Notes: generated by a model from the letters alone, not told the origin. Positions 41,801 to 53,727 are shown, counted from the stretch's first letter. The stretch is DNA of 64,000 nucleotides from Raphanus sativus (GCF_000801105.2 NW_026615352.1:30738-94737); one strand, 5' to 3'. Numbers and translations: made by a program.

Positions 41801-42829
41801 TTGAGTCTTCTGGAGATGATACAACTCCTGATGGCTGTGACCCCTGCCAATAACCTGCCCTGTCTTTAAATCTTGAAACTCAACCTCATCTGGTCTGAAG
41901 ACAACCTGACAACTCAGATCAACAGTAGCTCTCCTCACAGATAACAGGTTAGATGTAAACTTAGGCATATATAAGGCAGTTGATTCCCTATCAAACAACC
42001 TAAGATTCCCTATCCCTTCTATCTTCACCTTATCACCATTAGCTATCAGAACATTTCCAGTGGCAGGCTGGATATCACTAATCAAGTTCCTATCACTAAT
42101 CATGTGATGACTAGCTCCTGAATCTATAATAATGGGTTTAGAGTCAGGAGATGATATACCAGCCTTCTTGGATGAGATAAGGGATTGGGCAGCTTTGATA
42201 AAGAGATCAAAGTCTCTCCTGGTTGCTGGACCATCAGGGTTGGTTGTGCCAGTTTCACTTCTCCACCATTCTTCTTTAGTGGAGTCACCACTGAGCGCTG
42301 AGTACATGGTTCTTCCTTGAGTCACTGGATGCTCAAACTCCTTGAGCTCATATCCATCTGGTTGACTTCTAAAGAACTCAGCTTCTTCTAAATCTGGTAT
42401 CTTCCCTTCTCTAAGGAAATAATTTATCAGATTTTTGTAGGTTGAATCCAGGCGCAGCAGTAAGCTAAGAAACCTGTCCTGCTCATAAACAACTTGAAGA
42501 CTTTCCCATAAACTTCCATATCCAACTTGGAGAGTCTCCCATAGATTCCTGGCAGTTTTAATGTGAGAGTGTGCCTTCAAGATTGGCTGGGACAGAGAGT
42601 TGTATATGATTCCAAGTGCTTGCTGGTCTTCTTGAACCCACTTGTTGTCATGCTTCATGCGTGTAGCCTTACTGCCTTCTTGAGTCATCCTTTTTGAAGT
42701 TCCAGCCTTCATGATGTGGCTGTCCCAAAGTCCATGACTTCCCAAGGTGAATCTGGCCACTCTTGACCATATCAAGTAATTAGAACCCTCAAGGGTTACT
42801 GGAATAAGAATCTCTGATTTTTCCATCAA
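38825..42829 (-). CDS. C6 intact gag-pol polyprotein, 1334 aa, reduced gag
   Basis: The frame carries a short gag (SNYLIWSRVARFTLG, LWETLQVGYGSLWESL), protease (DSGASHHM at about residues 236-242), GAG-pre-integrase (IWHARLGHPH), integrase (HSDVW, RSDNGGEY, QQNGIAERKNR), reverse transcriptase (YVDDIIITG) and RNase H (GYCDADWAGD, AEAEYRAM). It is 192 aa shorter than C3, with the loss almost all in gag: the central helical part and the zinc-knuckle region are absent. No cysteine precedes the protease. Enzyme motifs are all intact. C7 has the same length and the same gag, so the reduction is a family trait, not damage. Confidence 0.94.
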   Translation of the reverse strand: MMEKSEILIPVTLEGSNYLIWSRVARFTLGSHGLWDSHIMKAGTSKRMTQEGSKATRMKHDNKWVQEDQQALGIIYNSLSQPILKAHSHIKTARNLWETLQVGYGSLWESLQVVYEQDRFLSLLLRLDSTYKNLINYFLREGKIPDLEEAEFFRSQPDGYELKEFEHPVTQGRTMYSALSGDSTKEEWWRSETGTTNPDGPATRRDFDLFIKAAQSLISSKKAGISSPDSKPIIIDSGASHHMISDRNLISDIQPATGNVLIANGDKVKIEGIGNLRLFDRESTALYMPKFTSNLLSVRRATVDLSCQVVFRPDEVEFQDLKTGQVIGRGHSHQELYHLQKTQLAESSSRCLVSTSAGIESTIWHARLGHPHTRALNLMLPGVVFKNDECEACILGKHCKTVFPRSSTIYEKCFDLVHSDVWTAPCMSRENHKYFVTFIDEKSKYTWVTLIQSKDRVLEAFKNYHAHVTNHFNAKVKILRSDNGGEYTSGAFKQFLSQQGIIHQTSCPYTPQQNGIAERKNRHLMEVARSMMFHMSVPKRFWSDAVVSACHLINRTPTRVLNDISPYEVLNKSKPSLDHMRVFGCICFVLVPGGQRNKLDARSTKAVFIGYSPHQKGYKCYVPETRRVLISRDVKFMESRSYYDGKNWEDLENLSQPTSDRADSLRRVMESLGISVPIERTAGVQETVSVQPGLGSDNENTEITHLDPEGDNQAEQHQEDVSAIHDQAENHVQEEQHHSTQEEPVVSSSQQNSGSVIPEEGPINPQLRRSARIKQPASNWKNNRVYFNSQAVAHPIQAVCSLAQYPQEHVVFIGELDQEYIPRSYEEAMEHAEWRESVGSETSAMIINDTWYEAELPKGKRAVTSRWIFTIKYNADGTVERRKTRLVARGFTQTYGEDYLDTFAPVAKLHTIRIVLSLAVNLEWDLWQMDVKNAFLQGELEDEVYMKPPPGLEHLVKPGNVLRLKKAIYGLKQSPRAWYHKLRTTLNGRGFVKSEADHTLFTLTSKKGIIVILVYVDDIIITGSDKEGIHLTKVFLKSAFDIKDLGELKYFLGIEICRSQEGLFLSQRKYTLDLLKEAGDLGGRAAKTPLEDGYKVMREGEIDNQPYTDVKHYRRMVGKLIYLTITRPDVCFAVNQVSQHMQAPKMHHWNMVERILRYLREAPGQGVWMGCNKSTEIVGYCDADWAGDRVDRRSTTGYCTFIGGNLVTWKSKKQKVVSCSSAEAEYRAMRKLTSELIWIKGLLKDLGIEATTPITMHCDNQAAIHIASNSVFHERTKHIEVDCHKVRQAVEQRIILPCYTRSEDQLADIFTKAASSKVCEFIHSKLGLVDLSSQ

Positions 42830-42975
42830 GAACAGAGTTTTGGATGAACTTTGCTATTTTTGGCAAATTCTGGAAATGAGATTGAAGAACATCCCAAGAA
42901 CAGGATGAACTTTGCCAAAAATAGAGATAAACACAGAGAATTTGCGGAAGTAAATGAGGTTTCAAAGAGCTTGAG

Positions 42976-42987
42976 GCTCTGATACCA
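42976..42987 (-). promoter_or_regulatory. C6 primer-binding site, initiator tRNA-Met
   Basis: The minus strand reads TGGTATCAGAGC directly beside the 5' LTR. The leader to the ATG at 42829 is only about 146 bp. Confidence 0.93.
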
Positions 42988-43078
42988 TGTGAGAATTGAT
43001 AGATTATGGAATCAAAGAGAGATAAGTGTCTGGAGAAATGAAGAACACTGATGAACAAGAGAGAGAGAAGGAAAAACG

Positions 43079-43117
<39 letters not shown>

Positions 43118-43538
43118 AAGAGAGAAAATGATTTCTTAATTAATTCAGAGTGTGATACAGGATATTTAAAGACATACAGAGTGGCAAGTTGCCAAGAGAT
43201 AAACTAATAAACAATGGAGGCAAATACAGGGATTAATAAACAATTGAGGAGAGAGGTCTGGTTGCTCAGAACAGACAGTGACAGGTCACAACGGTTCCTT
43301 AGGCTCTGTTCTGCGCATCTCTTCTTTCACAGACATGTGATCCTTCTCAACGTCTCTCTTCCTCTTTATTGACCCTCTCCACACTCTCTACACTACTTGA
43401 TCACATAAGTCTATCTCTTGCCTTGCAAGTCACGCTTGATCACTTTAAGTGTTTGCCGTGAGGTGCACTCTTCATCAATGTCTCCTTATAACTTGTTTCA
43501 TCTCAACACTTGCTGCTGTTTATTGCTTCATCTCAACA
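42988..43538 (-). repeat. C6 5' LTR
   Basis: 551 bp, matching 38137-38685. A TTTAAATAT motif (sense) near 43163-43171 is a possible TATA box. It is followed by the CATAG duplication. Confidence 0.94.
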
Positions 43539-43972
43539 CATAGGAGGCAATTTGGTTACTTGGAAGAGCAAGAAGCAGAAGGTGGTATCATGTTCAAGTG
43601 CTGAGGCAGAATATAGAGCCATGAGGAAGCTTACCAGTGAGCTGATTTGGATCAGGAACCTGCTGAGAGACTTGGGCATTGAAACAACAACACCAATCAC
43701 CATGCACTGTGATAACCAGGCAGCCATTCACATAGCTTCAAACTCAGTGTTTCATGAGAGGACAAAGCATATTGAAGTGGATTGTCACAAGGTTAGACAA
43801 GCTGTGGAACAGAAGATTATTCTACCTTGCTACACTAGGAGTGAAGATCAGTTAGCAGATATCTTCACCAAGGGAGCAAGCACCAAGGTCTGTGAGTTCA
43901 TTCATCCAAGATTGGGACTTATAGACTTATCCAGTTCATGATCCCCTTAGCCATGGAACATCTACTCTTTTT

Positions 43973-44012
43973 CCTTTGTGTGTTTTTGTCCCATTGGGTT
44001 TTGCATACAAAG
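43973..44012 (+). other. C5 3' UTR hairpin with U-rich internal loop
   Basis: Left arm CCTTTGTGTG (43973-43982), right arm GCATACAAAG (44003-44012). Nine pairs form, including a G-U wobble. The interior is TTTTTGT-CCC-ATT-GGG-TTTT. Confidence 0.65.
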
Positions 44013-44065
44013 TTTTTAATGAGGGATGTGTCCATGGTTTCCAAGCTCAACCATGCTGTATGGTT

Positions 44066-44080
44066 AAGCTTGAGGGGGAG
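44066..44080 (+). promoter_or_regulatory. C5 polypurine tract
   Basis: AAGCTTGAGGGGGAG lies immediately before the 3' LTR. Confidence 0.88.
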
Positions 44081-44575
44081 TATTGACAAAGGAAATAAAT
44101 GTATGAGAAGAAGAGAGGAGCTGAAGACATTTAAAGTGGAGCAGATCCGAGCTGAAGTAAAACCTTGCCATACAAGTTATCAAAGAGTAACCTGGAGTGA
44201 CTTAGAAGGCAAGGCAAGTTTAAACTCTCCTTTGGTCGCCAAGGAAGAGAGGAGACCGTTGGCAAAGAGACAAGAAGGAAGAAGTAAAACAAGCAAAGAC
44301 CACATGTTCCAAATAAGGGAGTGAGCCGTTTGTGATATGTCACTTTCACTCCCTTGTGCAGCTTCTTTATTTATTATTTCTTGTACTTACTTAGATTAGT
44401 TTAATAGTTTCTGATAAGGCATCTTGCCTTTAAATATTGTAACATGTTACACATTCAGATTAAGGGAAATAGTTCTCTCTTCTTTACTCTCTCTCTCCCA
44501 AATCGTCACTCTCTCTCCCTCTCTCTCTCTCTCACTTGTTCTTGTGTTCTTCACTCTGTTCTTTGATTTCTAACA
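44081..44575 (+). repeat. C5 3' LTR
   Basis: 495 bp, about three differences from 33362-33856. The right flank is satellite starting TTATTTAAC. Confidence 0.93.
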
Positions 44576-47500
44576 TTATTTAACTTCCTGGTTATTCTCC
44601 ACTGATTAGTGGTTCCAAATAAAGCTTCTTAGATTGTGGTTCATCCTGGTTTGATAAGAATCATGAAGATATTGCCATATGTCCGAACAGGCTAATCTGG
44701 AATCATCTGGATAGAAAGTGGGATATCTTCTTACTCACAACTCCTATGAGATTTATTCAACTTCCTGGTTATTCTCCACTGATTAGTGGTTCCAAATAAA
44801 GCTTCTTAGATCGTGGTTCATCCTGGTTTGATAAGAATCATGAAGATATTGCCATATGTCCGAACAGGCTAATCTGGAATCATCTGGATAGAAAGTGGGA
44901 TATCTTCTTACTCACAACTCCTATGAGATTTATTCAACTTCCTGGTTATTCTCCACTGATTAGTGGTTCCAAATAAAGCTTCTTAGATCGTGGTTCATCC
45001 TGGTTTGATAAGAATCATGAAGATATTGCCATATGTCCGAACAGGCTAATCTGGAATCATCTGGATAGAAAGTGGGATATCTTCTTACTCACAACTCCTA
45101 TGAGATTTATTCAACTTCCTGGTTATTCTCCACTGATTAGTGGTTCCAAATAAAGCTTCTTAGATCGTGGTTCATCCTGGTTTGATAAGAATCATGAAGA
45201 TATTGCCATATGTCCGAACAGGCTAATCTGGAATCATCTGGATAGAAAGTGGGATATCTTCTTACTCACAACTCCTATGAGATTTATTCAACTTCCTGGT
45301 TATTCTCCACTGATTAGTGGTTCCAAATAAAGCTTCTTAGATCGTGGTTCATCCTGGTTTGATAAGAATCATGAAGATATTGCCATATGTCCGAACAGGC
45401 TAATCTGGAATCATCTGGATAGAAAGTGGGATATCTTCTTACTCACAACTCCTATGAGATTTATTCAACTTCCTGGTTATTCTCCACTGATTAGTGGTTC
45501 CAAATAAAGCTTCTTAGATCGTGGTTCATCCTGGTTTGATAAGAATCATGAAGATATTGCCATATGTCCGAACAGGCTAATCTGGAATCATCTGGATAGA
45601 AAGTGGGATATCTTCTTACTCACAACTCCTATGAGATTTATTCAACTTCCTGGTTATTCTCCACTGATTAGTGGTTCCAAATAAAGCTTCTTAGATCGTG
45701 GTTCATCCTGGTTTGATAAGAATCATGAAGATATTGCCATATGTCCGAACAGGCTAATCTGGAATCATCTGGATAGAAAGTGGGATATCTTCTTACTCAC
45801 AACTCCTATGAGATTTATTCAACTTCCTGGTTATTCTCCACTGATTAGTGGTTCCAAATAAAGCTTCTTAGATCGTGGTTCATCCTGGTTTGATAAGAAT
45901 CATGAAGATATTGCCATATGTCCGAACAGGCTAATCTGGAATCATCTGGATAGAAAGTGGGATATCTTCTTACTCACAACTCCTATGAGATTTATTCAAC
46001 TTCCTGGTTATTCTCCACTGATTAGTGGTTCCAAATAAAGCTTCTTAGATCGTGGTTCATCCTGGTTTGATAAGAATCATGAAGATATTGCCATATGTCC
46101 GAACAGGCTAATCTGGAATCATCTGGATAGAAAGTGGGATATCTTCTTACTCACAACTCCTATGAGATTTATTCAACTTCCTGGTTATTCTCCACTGATT
46201 AGTGGTTCCAAATAAAGCTTCTTAGATCGTGGTTCATCCTGGTTTGATAAGAATCATGAAGATATTGCCATATGTCCGAACAGGCTAATCTGGAATCATC
46301 TGGATAGAAAGTGGGATATCTTCTTACTCACAACTCCTATGAGATTTATTCAACTTCCTGGTTATTCTCCACTGATTAGTGGTTCCAAATAAAGCTTCTT
46401 AGATCGTGGTTCATCCTGGTTTGATAAGAATCATGAAGATATTGCCATATGTCCGAACAGGCTAATCTGGAATCATCTGGATAGAAAGTGGGATATCTTC
46501 TTACTCACAACTCCTATGAGATTTATTCAACTTCCTGGTTATTCTCCACTGATTAGTGGTTCCAAATAAAGCTTCTTAGATCGTGGTTCATCCTGGTTTG
46601 ATAAGAATCATGAAGATATTGCCATATGTCCGAACAGGCTAATCTGGAATCATCTGGATAGAAAGTGGGATATCTTCTTACTCACAACTCCTATGAGATT
46701 TATTCAACTTCCTGGTTATTCTCCACTGATTAGTGGTTCCAAATAAAGCTTCTTAGATCGTGGTTCATCCTGGTTTGATAAGAATCATGAAGATATTGCC
46801 ATATGTCCGAACAGGCTAATCTGGAATCATCTGGATAGAAAGTGGGATATCTTCTTACTCACAACTCCTATGAGATTTATTCAACTTCCTGGTTATTCTC
46901 CACTGATTAGTGGTTCCAAATAAAGCTTCTTAGATCGTGGTTCATCCTGGTTTGATAAGAATCATGAAGATATTGCCATATGTCCGAACAGGCTAATCTG
47001 GAATCATCTGGATAGAAAGTGGGATATCTTCTTACTCACAACTCCTATGAGATTTATTCAACTTCCTGGTTATTCTCCACTGATTAGTGGTTCCAAATAA
47101 AGCTTCTTAGATCGTGGTTCATCCTGGTTTGATAAGAATCATGAAGATATTGCCATATGTCCGAACAGGCTAATCTGGAATCATCTGGATAGAAAGTGGG
47201 ATATCTTCTTACTCACAACTCCTATGAGATTTATTCAACTTCCTGGTTATTCTCCACTGATTAGTGGTTCCAAATAAAGCTTCTTAGATCGTGGTTCATC
47301 CTGGTTTGATAAGAATCATGAAGATATTGCCATATGTCCGAACAGGCTAATCTGGAATCATCTGGATAGAAAGTGGGATATCTTCTTACTCACAACTCCT
47401 ATGAGATTTATTCAACTTCCTGGTTATTCTCCACTGATTAGTGGTTCCAAATAAAGCTTCTTAGATCGTGGTTCATCCTGGTTTGATAAGAATCATGAAG

Positions 47501-50500
47501 ATATTGCCATATGTCCGAACAGGCTAATCTGGAATCATCTGGATAGAAAGTGGGATATCTTCTTACTCACAACTCCTATGAGATTTATTCAACTTCCTGG
47601 TTATTCTCCACTGATTAGTGGTTCCAAATAAAGCTTCTTAGATCGTGGTTCATCCTGGTTTGATAAGAATCATGAAGATATTGCCATATGTCCGAACAGG
47701 CTAATCTGGAATCATCTGGATAGAAAGTGGGATATCTTCTTACTCACAACTCCTATGAGATTTATTCAACTTCCTGGTTATTCTCCACTGATTAGTGGTT
47801 CCAAATAAAGCTTCTTAGATCGTGGTTCATCCTGGTTTGATAAGAATCATGAAGATATTGCCATATGTCCGAACAGGCTAATCTGGAATCATCTGGATAG
47901 AAAGTGGGATATCTTCTTACTCACAACTCCTATGAGATTTATTCAACTTCCTGGTTATTCTCCACTGATTAGTGGTTCCAAATAAAGCTTCTTAGATCGT
48001 GGTTCATCCTGGTTTGATAAGAATCATGAAGATATTGCCATATGTCCGAACAGGCTAATCTGGAATCATCTGGATAGAAAGTGGGATATCTTCTTACTCA
48101 CAACTCCTATGAGATTTATTCAACTTCCTGGTTATTCTCCACTGATTAGTGGTTCCAAATAAAGCTTCTTAGATCGTGGTTCATCCTGGTTTGATAAGAA
48201 TCATGAAGATATTGCCATATGTCCGAACAGGCTAATCTGGAATCATCTGGATAGAAAGTGGGATATCTTCTTACTCACAACTCCTATGAGATTTATTCAA
48301 CTTCCTGGTTATTCTCCACTGATTAGTGGTTCCAAATAAAGCTTCTTAGATCGTGGTTCATCCTGGTTTGATAAGAATCATGAAGATATTGCCATATGTC
48401 CGAACAGGCTAATCTGGAATCATCTGGATAGAAAGTGGGATATCTTCTTACTCACAACTCCTATGAGATTTATTCAACTTCCTGGTTATTCTCCACTGAT
48501 TAGTGGTTCCAAATAAAGCTTCTTAGATCGTGGTTCATCCTGGTTTGATAAGAATCATGAAGATATTGCCATATGTCCGAACAGGCTAATCTGGAATCAT
48601 CTGGATAGAAAGTGGGATATCTTCTTACTCACAACTCCTATGAGATTTATTCAACTTCCTGGTTATTCTCCACTGATTAGTGGTTCCAAATAAAGCTTCT
48701 TAGATCGTGGTTCATCCTGGTTTGATAAGAATCATGAAGATATTGCCATATGTCCGAACAGGCTAATCTGGAATCATCTGGATAGAAAGTGGGATATCTT
48801 CTTACTCACAACTCCTATGAGATTTATTCAACTTCCTGGTTATTCTCCACTGATTAGTGGTTCCAAATAAAGCTTCTTAGATCGTGGTTCATCCTGGTTT
48901 GATAAGAATCATGAAGATATTGCCATATGTCCGAACAGGCTAATCTGGAATCATCTGGATAGAAAGTGGGATATCTTCTTACTCACAACTCCTATGAGAT
49001 TTATTCAACTTCCTGGTTATTCTCCACTGATTAGTGGTTCCAAATAAAGCTTCTTAGATCGTGGTTCATCCTGGTTTGATAAGAATCATGAAGATATTGC
49101 CATATGTCCGAACAGGCTAATCTGGAATCATCTGGATAGAAAGTGGGATATCTTCTTACTCACAACTCCTATGAGATTTATTCAACTTCCTGGTTATTCT
49201 CCACTGATTAGTGGTTCCAAATAAAGCTTCTTAGATCGTGGTTCATCCTGGTTTGATAAGAATCATGAAGATATTGCCATATGTCCGAACAGGCTAATCT
49301 GGAATCATCTGGATAGAAAGTGGGATATCTTCTTACTCACAACTCCTATGAGATTTATTCAACTTCCTGGTTATTCTCCACTGATTAGTGGTTCCAAATA
49401 AAGCTTCTTAGATCGTGGTTCATCCTGGTTTGATAAGAATCATGAAGATATTGCCATATGTCCGAACAGGCTAATCTGGAATCATCTGGATAGAAAGTGG
49501 GATATCTTCTTACTCACAACTCCTATGAGATTTATTCAACTTCCTGGTTATTCTCCACTGATTAGTGGTTCCAAATAAAGCTTCTTAGATCGTGGTTCAT
49601 CCTGGTTTGATAAGAATCATGAAGATATTGCCATATGTCCGAACAGGCTAATCTGGAATCATCTGGATAGAAAGTGGGATATCTTCTTACTCACAACTCC
49701 TATGAGATTTATTCAACTTCCTGGTTATTCTCCACTGATTAGTGGTTCCAAATAAAGCTTCTTAGATCGTGGTTCATCCTGGTTTGATAAGAATCATGAA
49801 GATATTGCCATATGTCCGAACAGGCTAATCTGGAATCATCTGGATAGAAAGTGGGATATCTTCTTACTCACAACTCCTATGAGATTTATTCAACTTCCTG
49901 GTTATTCTCCACTGATTAGTGGTTCCAAATAAAGCTTCTTAGATCGTGGTTCATCCTGGTTTGATAAGAATCATGAAGATATTGCCATATGTCCGAACAG
50001 GCTAATCTGGAATCATCTGGATAGAAAGTGGGATATCTTCTTACTCACAACTCCTATGAGATTTATTCAACTTCCTGGTTATTCTCCACTGATTAGTGGT
50101 TCCAAATAAAGCTTCTTAGATCGTGGTTCATCCTGGTTTGATAAGAATCATGAAGATATTGCCATATGTCCGAACAGGCTAATCTGGAATCATCTGGATA
50201 GAAAGTGGGATATCTTCTTACTCACAACTCCTATGAGATTTATTCAACTTCCTGGTTATTCTCCACTGATTAGTGGTTCCAAATAAAGCTTCTTAGATCG
50301 TGGTTCATCCTGGTTTGATAAGAATCATGAAGATATTGCCATATGTCCGAACAGGCTAATCTGGAATCATCTGGATAGAAAGTGGGATATCTTCTTACTC
50401 ACAACTCCTATGAGATTTATTCAACTTCCTGGTTATTCTCCACTGATTAGTGGTTCCAAATAAAGCTTCTTAGATCGTGGTTCATCCTGGTTTGATAAGA

Positions 50501-52053
50501 ATCATGAAGATATTGCCATATGTCCGAACAGGCTAATCTGGAATCATCTGGATAGAAAGTGGGATATCTTCTTACTCACAACTCCTATGAGATTTATTCA
50601 ACTTCCTGGTTATTCTCCACTGATTAGTGGTTCCAAATAAAGCTTCTTAGATCGTGGTTCATCCTGGTTTGATAAGAATCATGAAGATATTGCCATATGT
50701 CCGAACAGGCTAATCTGGAATCATCTGGATAGAAAGTGGGATATCTTCTTACTCACAACTCCTATGAGATTTATTCAACTTCCTGGTTATTCTCCACTGA
50801 TTAGTGGTTCCAAATAAAGCTTCTTAGATCGTGGTTCATCCTGGTTTGATAAGAATCATGAAGATATTGCCATATGTCCGAACAGGCTAATCTGGAATCA
50901 TCTGGATAGAAAGTGGGATATCTTCTTACTCACAACTCCTATGAGATTTATTCAACTTCCTGGTTATTCTCCACTGATTAGTGGTTCCAAATAAAGCTTC
51001 TTAGATCGTGGTTCATCCTGGTTTGATAAGAATCATGAAGATATTGCCATATGTCCGAACAGGCTAATCTGGAATCATCTGGATAGAAAGTGGGATATCT
51101 TCTTACTCACAACTCCTATGAGATTTATTCAACTTCCTGGTTATTCTCCACTGATTAGTGGTTCCAAATAAAGCTTCTTAGATCGTGGTTCATCCTGGTT
51201 TGATAAGAATCATGAAGATATTGCCATATGTCCGAACAGGCTAATCTGGAATCATCTGGATAGAAAGTGGGATATCTTCTTACTCACAACTCCTATGAGA
51301 TTTATTCAACTTCCTGGTTATTCTCCACTGATTAGTGGTTCCAAATAAAGCTTCTTAGATCGTGGTTCATCCTGGTTTGATAAGAATCATGAAGATATTG
51401 CCATATGTCCGAACAGGCTAATCTGGAATCATCTGGATAGAAAGTGGGATATCTTCTTACTCACAACTCCTATGAGATTTATTCAACTTCCTGGTTATTC
51501 TCCACTGATTAGTGGTTCCAAATAAAGCTTCTTAGATCGTGGTTCATCCTGGTTTGATAAGAATCATGAAGATATTGCCATATGTCCGAACAGGCTAATC
51601 TGGAATCATCTGGATAGAAAGTGGGATATCTTCTTACTCACAACTCCTATGAGATTTATTCAACTTCCTGGTTATTCTCCACTGATTAGTGGTTCCAAAT
51701 AAAGCTTCTTAGATCGTGGTTCATCCTGGTTTGATAAGAATCATGAAGATATTGCCATATGTCCGAACAGGCTAATCTGGAATCATCTGGATAGAAAGTG
51801 GGATATCTTCTTACTCACAACTCCTATGAGATTTATTCAACTTCCTGGTTATTCTCCACTGATTAGTGGTTCCAAATAAAGCTTCTTAGATCGTGGTTCA
51901 TCCTGGTTTGATAAGAATCATGAAGATATTGCCATATGTCCGAACAGGCTAATCTGGAATCATCTGGATAGAAAGTGGGATATCTTCTTACTCACAACTC
52001 CTATGAGATTTATTCAACTTCCTGGTTATTCTCCACTGATTAGTGGTTCCAAA
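44576..52053 (+). repeat. 177-bp satellite, homogeneous array (about 42 monomers)
   Basis: 7.5 kb of head-to-tail 177-bp monomers. Only the first monomer next to C5 has variants (TTATTTAAC, GATTGTGG). The rest appear identical to each other and to the 17396-22024 array. The array ends in CCAAA at the L1 LTR. Confidence 0.97.
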
Positions 52054-52645
52054 TGTTGGAATTCATGAGGTTTGTCTCATGTCAAGAGAGTATTCAGTTA
52101 ACTTGTAACTGAATCCCTTCAACCATACAACAGGAACTCACCTCTACAATGGAAGAGACAACCTACTGGTGGTTGAATCCTCTCACACAGCCTATACTAT
52201 AACCAAGATCCTAGAGAGTAAACTGGTTATAAAAAGCTGAGAATCTCTAGTTTGAATCTAATCCTTGAGAAGTAACACAACACTTTAGAGTTTGTGCACT
52301 TAAGATGAATGGGATTTAGAATCAGTAATCTAGAGTTTATAAAAGAGATAAAGAAGAGTTTAGAGTAAGTTTTACAAGTATTAGGCTGCCTTAAGAGAGA
52401 AAGAGATAAGGCAGCCTCTAAACCATAATGCTTAACTCTCTACATTGTGAATATTGTTTAGACACAAGATAGAGAGAGAGAGCCACGAATTTAGACAGAA
52501 AGAACTTGTATTGATACTGGATAAATGTTACAATAGGTGGTGAAGTCTTTAAATAGACAATCACAAGACTAAACAATTATTAAAACAGGAAAACATAAAC
52601 AAATTATTTTGTAGGGAATGAGATGATGCCAAAGGAGATACAGCC
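52054..52645 (-). repeat. L1 3' LTR, first part
   Basis: 592 bp of LTR before L2; the remaining 356 bp are at 56799-57154. The total is about 948 bp. No partner copy is visible. Confidence 0.7.
52641..52645. repeat. L2 target-site duplication, left copy
   Basis: CAGCC here matches 56794-56798 on the other side of L2. Confidence 0.93.
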
Positions 52646-53712
52646 TGTGAGTTTTACAGAGATCTCAACTCTAAATGTGTGTGAGTGTGTAAACAACTCC
52701 AATGGAGCAAGATAAAGATTTGTTTAGGTGATTTAAAGAGATATAGATTTAGGGCAGTGTTTATGAGTGATCAAGTATGAACTCAAATCAGAAATGGAGA
52801 CTTGGAGAGATTAAAAGACTAAGAAAGGGGTAGACTAAAGTATCTGATTCAAGAACATACTTTTATTTTATGAAGGAGAGGGGTTTTCCCCCCATACTCT
52901 CTTAAGAGTTACAAATCGCCACAATGAGGCTTATATAAGAGCTTTACACTTTGCAATCTCTTAACCTACATCTAATGGCTAATATAACTTGAATTTGAAT
53001 GGATGGATGAGATGGAAAGCTGGTCTGGTCGTGTGTCTTATTGGCTGTGCCCTTGCTGGTGCTTCATTGGCTCATTTGAATCTGGTCAATGTGGAGACTG
53101 GCGCCTGATTGGTTGCTGTGAGGCTCCCTTGAACTTTCCCTTGTATCTGACCAGATACATGGGCACTATTGCTTCTTCTTTTCACAGCCTTGGCACTGTT
53201 GCTTCTTTACAGCCCATACCAGCCTGTCATTGGCGCCATCTCTCTTCCTTATCACATAGCATCTTCTCTTGATTCTCTTTTGATTCCATATGACCAGATA
53301 ATGTTACTAAGTCCCTGACTTTGCACACAGCCTTCCTGATACATTCTAATCATGTCCGGACTTGTACCTTGCGCCCTATTCTTGCACCAACTTCATTTCT
53401 TCTTAAATGGTCAAGTTATGCAATGTTGGGTCGAACTGGTCCGTACGGATCCGTACGGTCCGTACACGTCCGTACCAAATCCGTACTGACCTCACCCTAT
53501 CTTTGCACACTCAACCATTTACTCCCAAACATACTTCTAAGTCCCTCCTGGACTTGGCCCTATCTTTGCACAGCCCTTAAGACACTTCTGGAGCTCTTTA
53601 GACACTCCTAAAGCTTGATAGACAATCTCTGTAAGACTTGCCCTATCTTTGCACCTAATCCAAACTCCTCCATACTTCTCCTTTCACTCCATTTCTATTC
53701 TTCAAGTTAACA
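52646..53712 (-). repeat. L2 3' LTR
   Basis: 1067 bp, TGTGAGTTTTAC...AAGTTAACA. It contains TTATATAAG (about 52930-52939, palindromic-like TATA box) and five TCCGTAC motifs at 53440-53486. Confidence 0.93.
53440..53486. promoter_or_regulatory. Cluster of five TCCGTAC motifs in L2 3' LTR
   Basis: TCCGTAC occurs at about 53440, 53450, 53459, 53469 and 53480. GTAC is the core bound by plant SBP/SPL transcription factors, whose consensus is close to TNCGTAC. Binding is inference. The same cluster is in the other LTR at 56521-56567. Confidence 0.5.
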
Positions 53713-53727
53713 CTCCCCCTCAAGCTT
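53713..53727 (-). promoter_or_regulatory. L2 polypurine tract
   Basis: The minus strand reads AAGCTTGAGGGGGAG next to the LTR, the same sequence as the copia elements. Confidence 0.85.

Larger units (their letters stand above)
38137..43538 (-). mobile_element. C6: complete Ty1/copia LTR retrotransposon, group III
   Basis: This 5.4-kb minus-strand element sits inside C5 RNase H. Its LTRs (38137-38685, 42988-43538) look identical apart from one 2-bp change in a GA repeat. It has a primer-binding site, an intact 1334-aa gag-pol, the 3' hairpin and a polypurine tract, with perfect CATAG duplications. These signs make it one of the youngest insertions here. The gag is unusually short. Confidence 0.96.
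34175..43941 (+). pseudogene. C5 gag-pol polyprotein, four frameshifts, interrupted by C6
   Basis: Segments in order are 34175-35953 (gag, CCHC knuckle, protease, start of integrase), 36138-36392 and 36383-36811 (rest of integrase and linker), 36805-38136 (reverse transcriptase with YVDD, start of RNase H) and, after C6, 43539-43941 (rest of RNase H). Breaks are one extra T near 35935, one missing G near 36380, one missing T near 36682 and one missing T near 38069. Each is a single-base change in a short run, compared with C2 or C4. C6 then splits RNase H at 38137. The copy is dead even if the indels are consensus errors. Confidence 0.92.
33362..44575 (+). mobile_element. C5: Ty1/copia LTR retrotransposon, group I, split by C6
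   Basis: This plus-strand element has 495-bp LTRs at 33362-33856 and 44081-44575, differing at only about three positions. C6 interrupts it at 38137-43538. The gag-pol has four single-base indels. The left flank (GAAGA) and right flank (TTATT) are both satellite but do not match, so there is no target duplication. Without C6 it would be about 5.8 kb. Confidence 0.94.

Noticed and set aside
43084..43114. (GA)n tract as a separate microsatellite feature
   Set aside because: It is part of the group III LTR and recurs in each copy (38233, 58511, 63429).
53003..53611. Open frames of 89 and 96 codons, repeated at 56084-56692
   Set aside because: They lie in the two copies of the L2 LTR, so their duplication reflects the LTR and not a duplicated gene.
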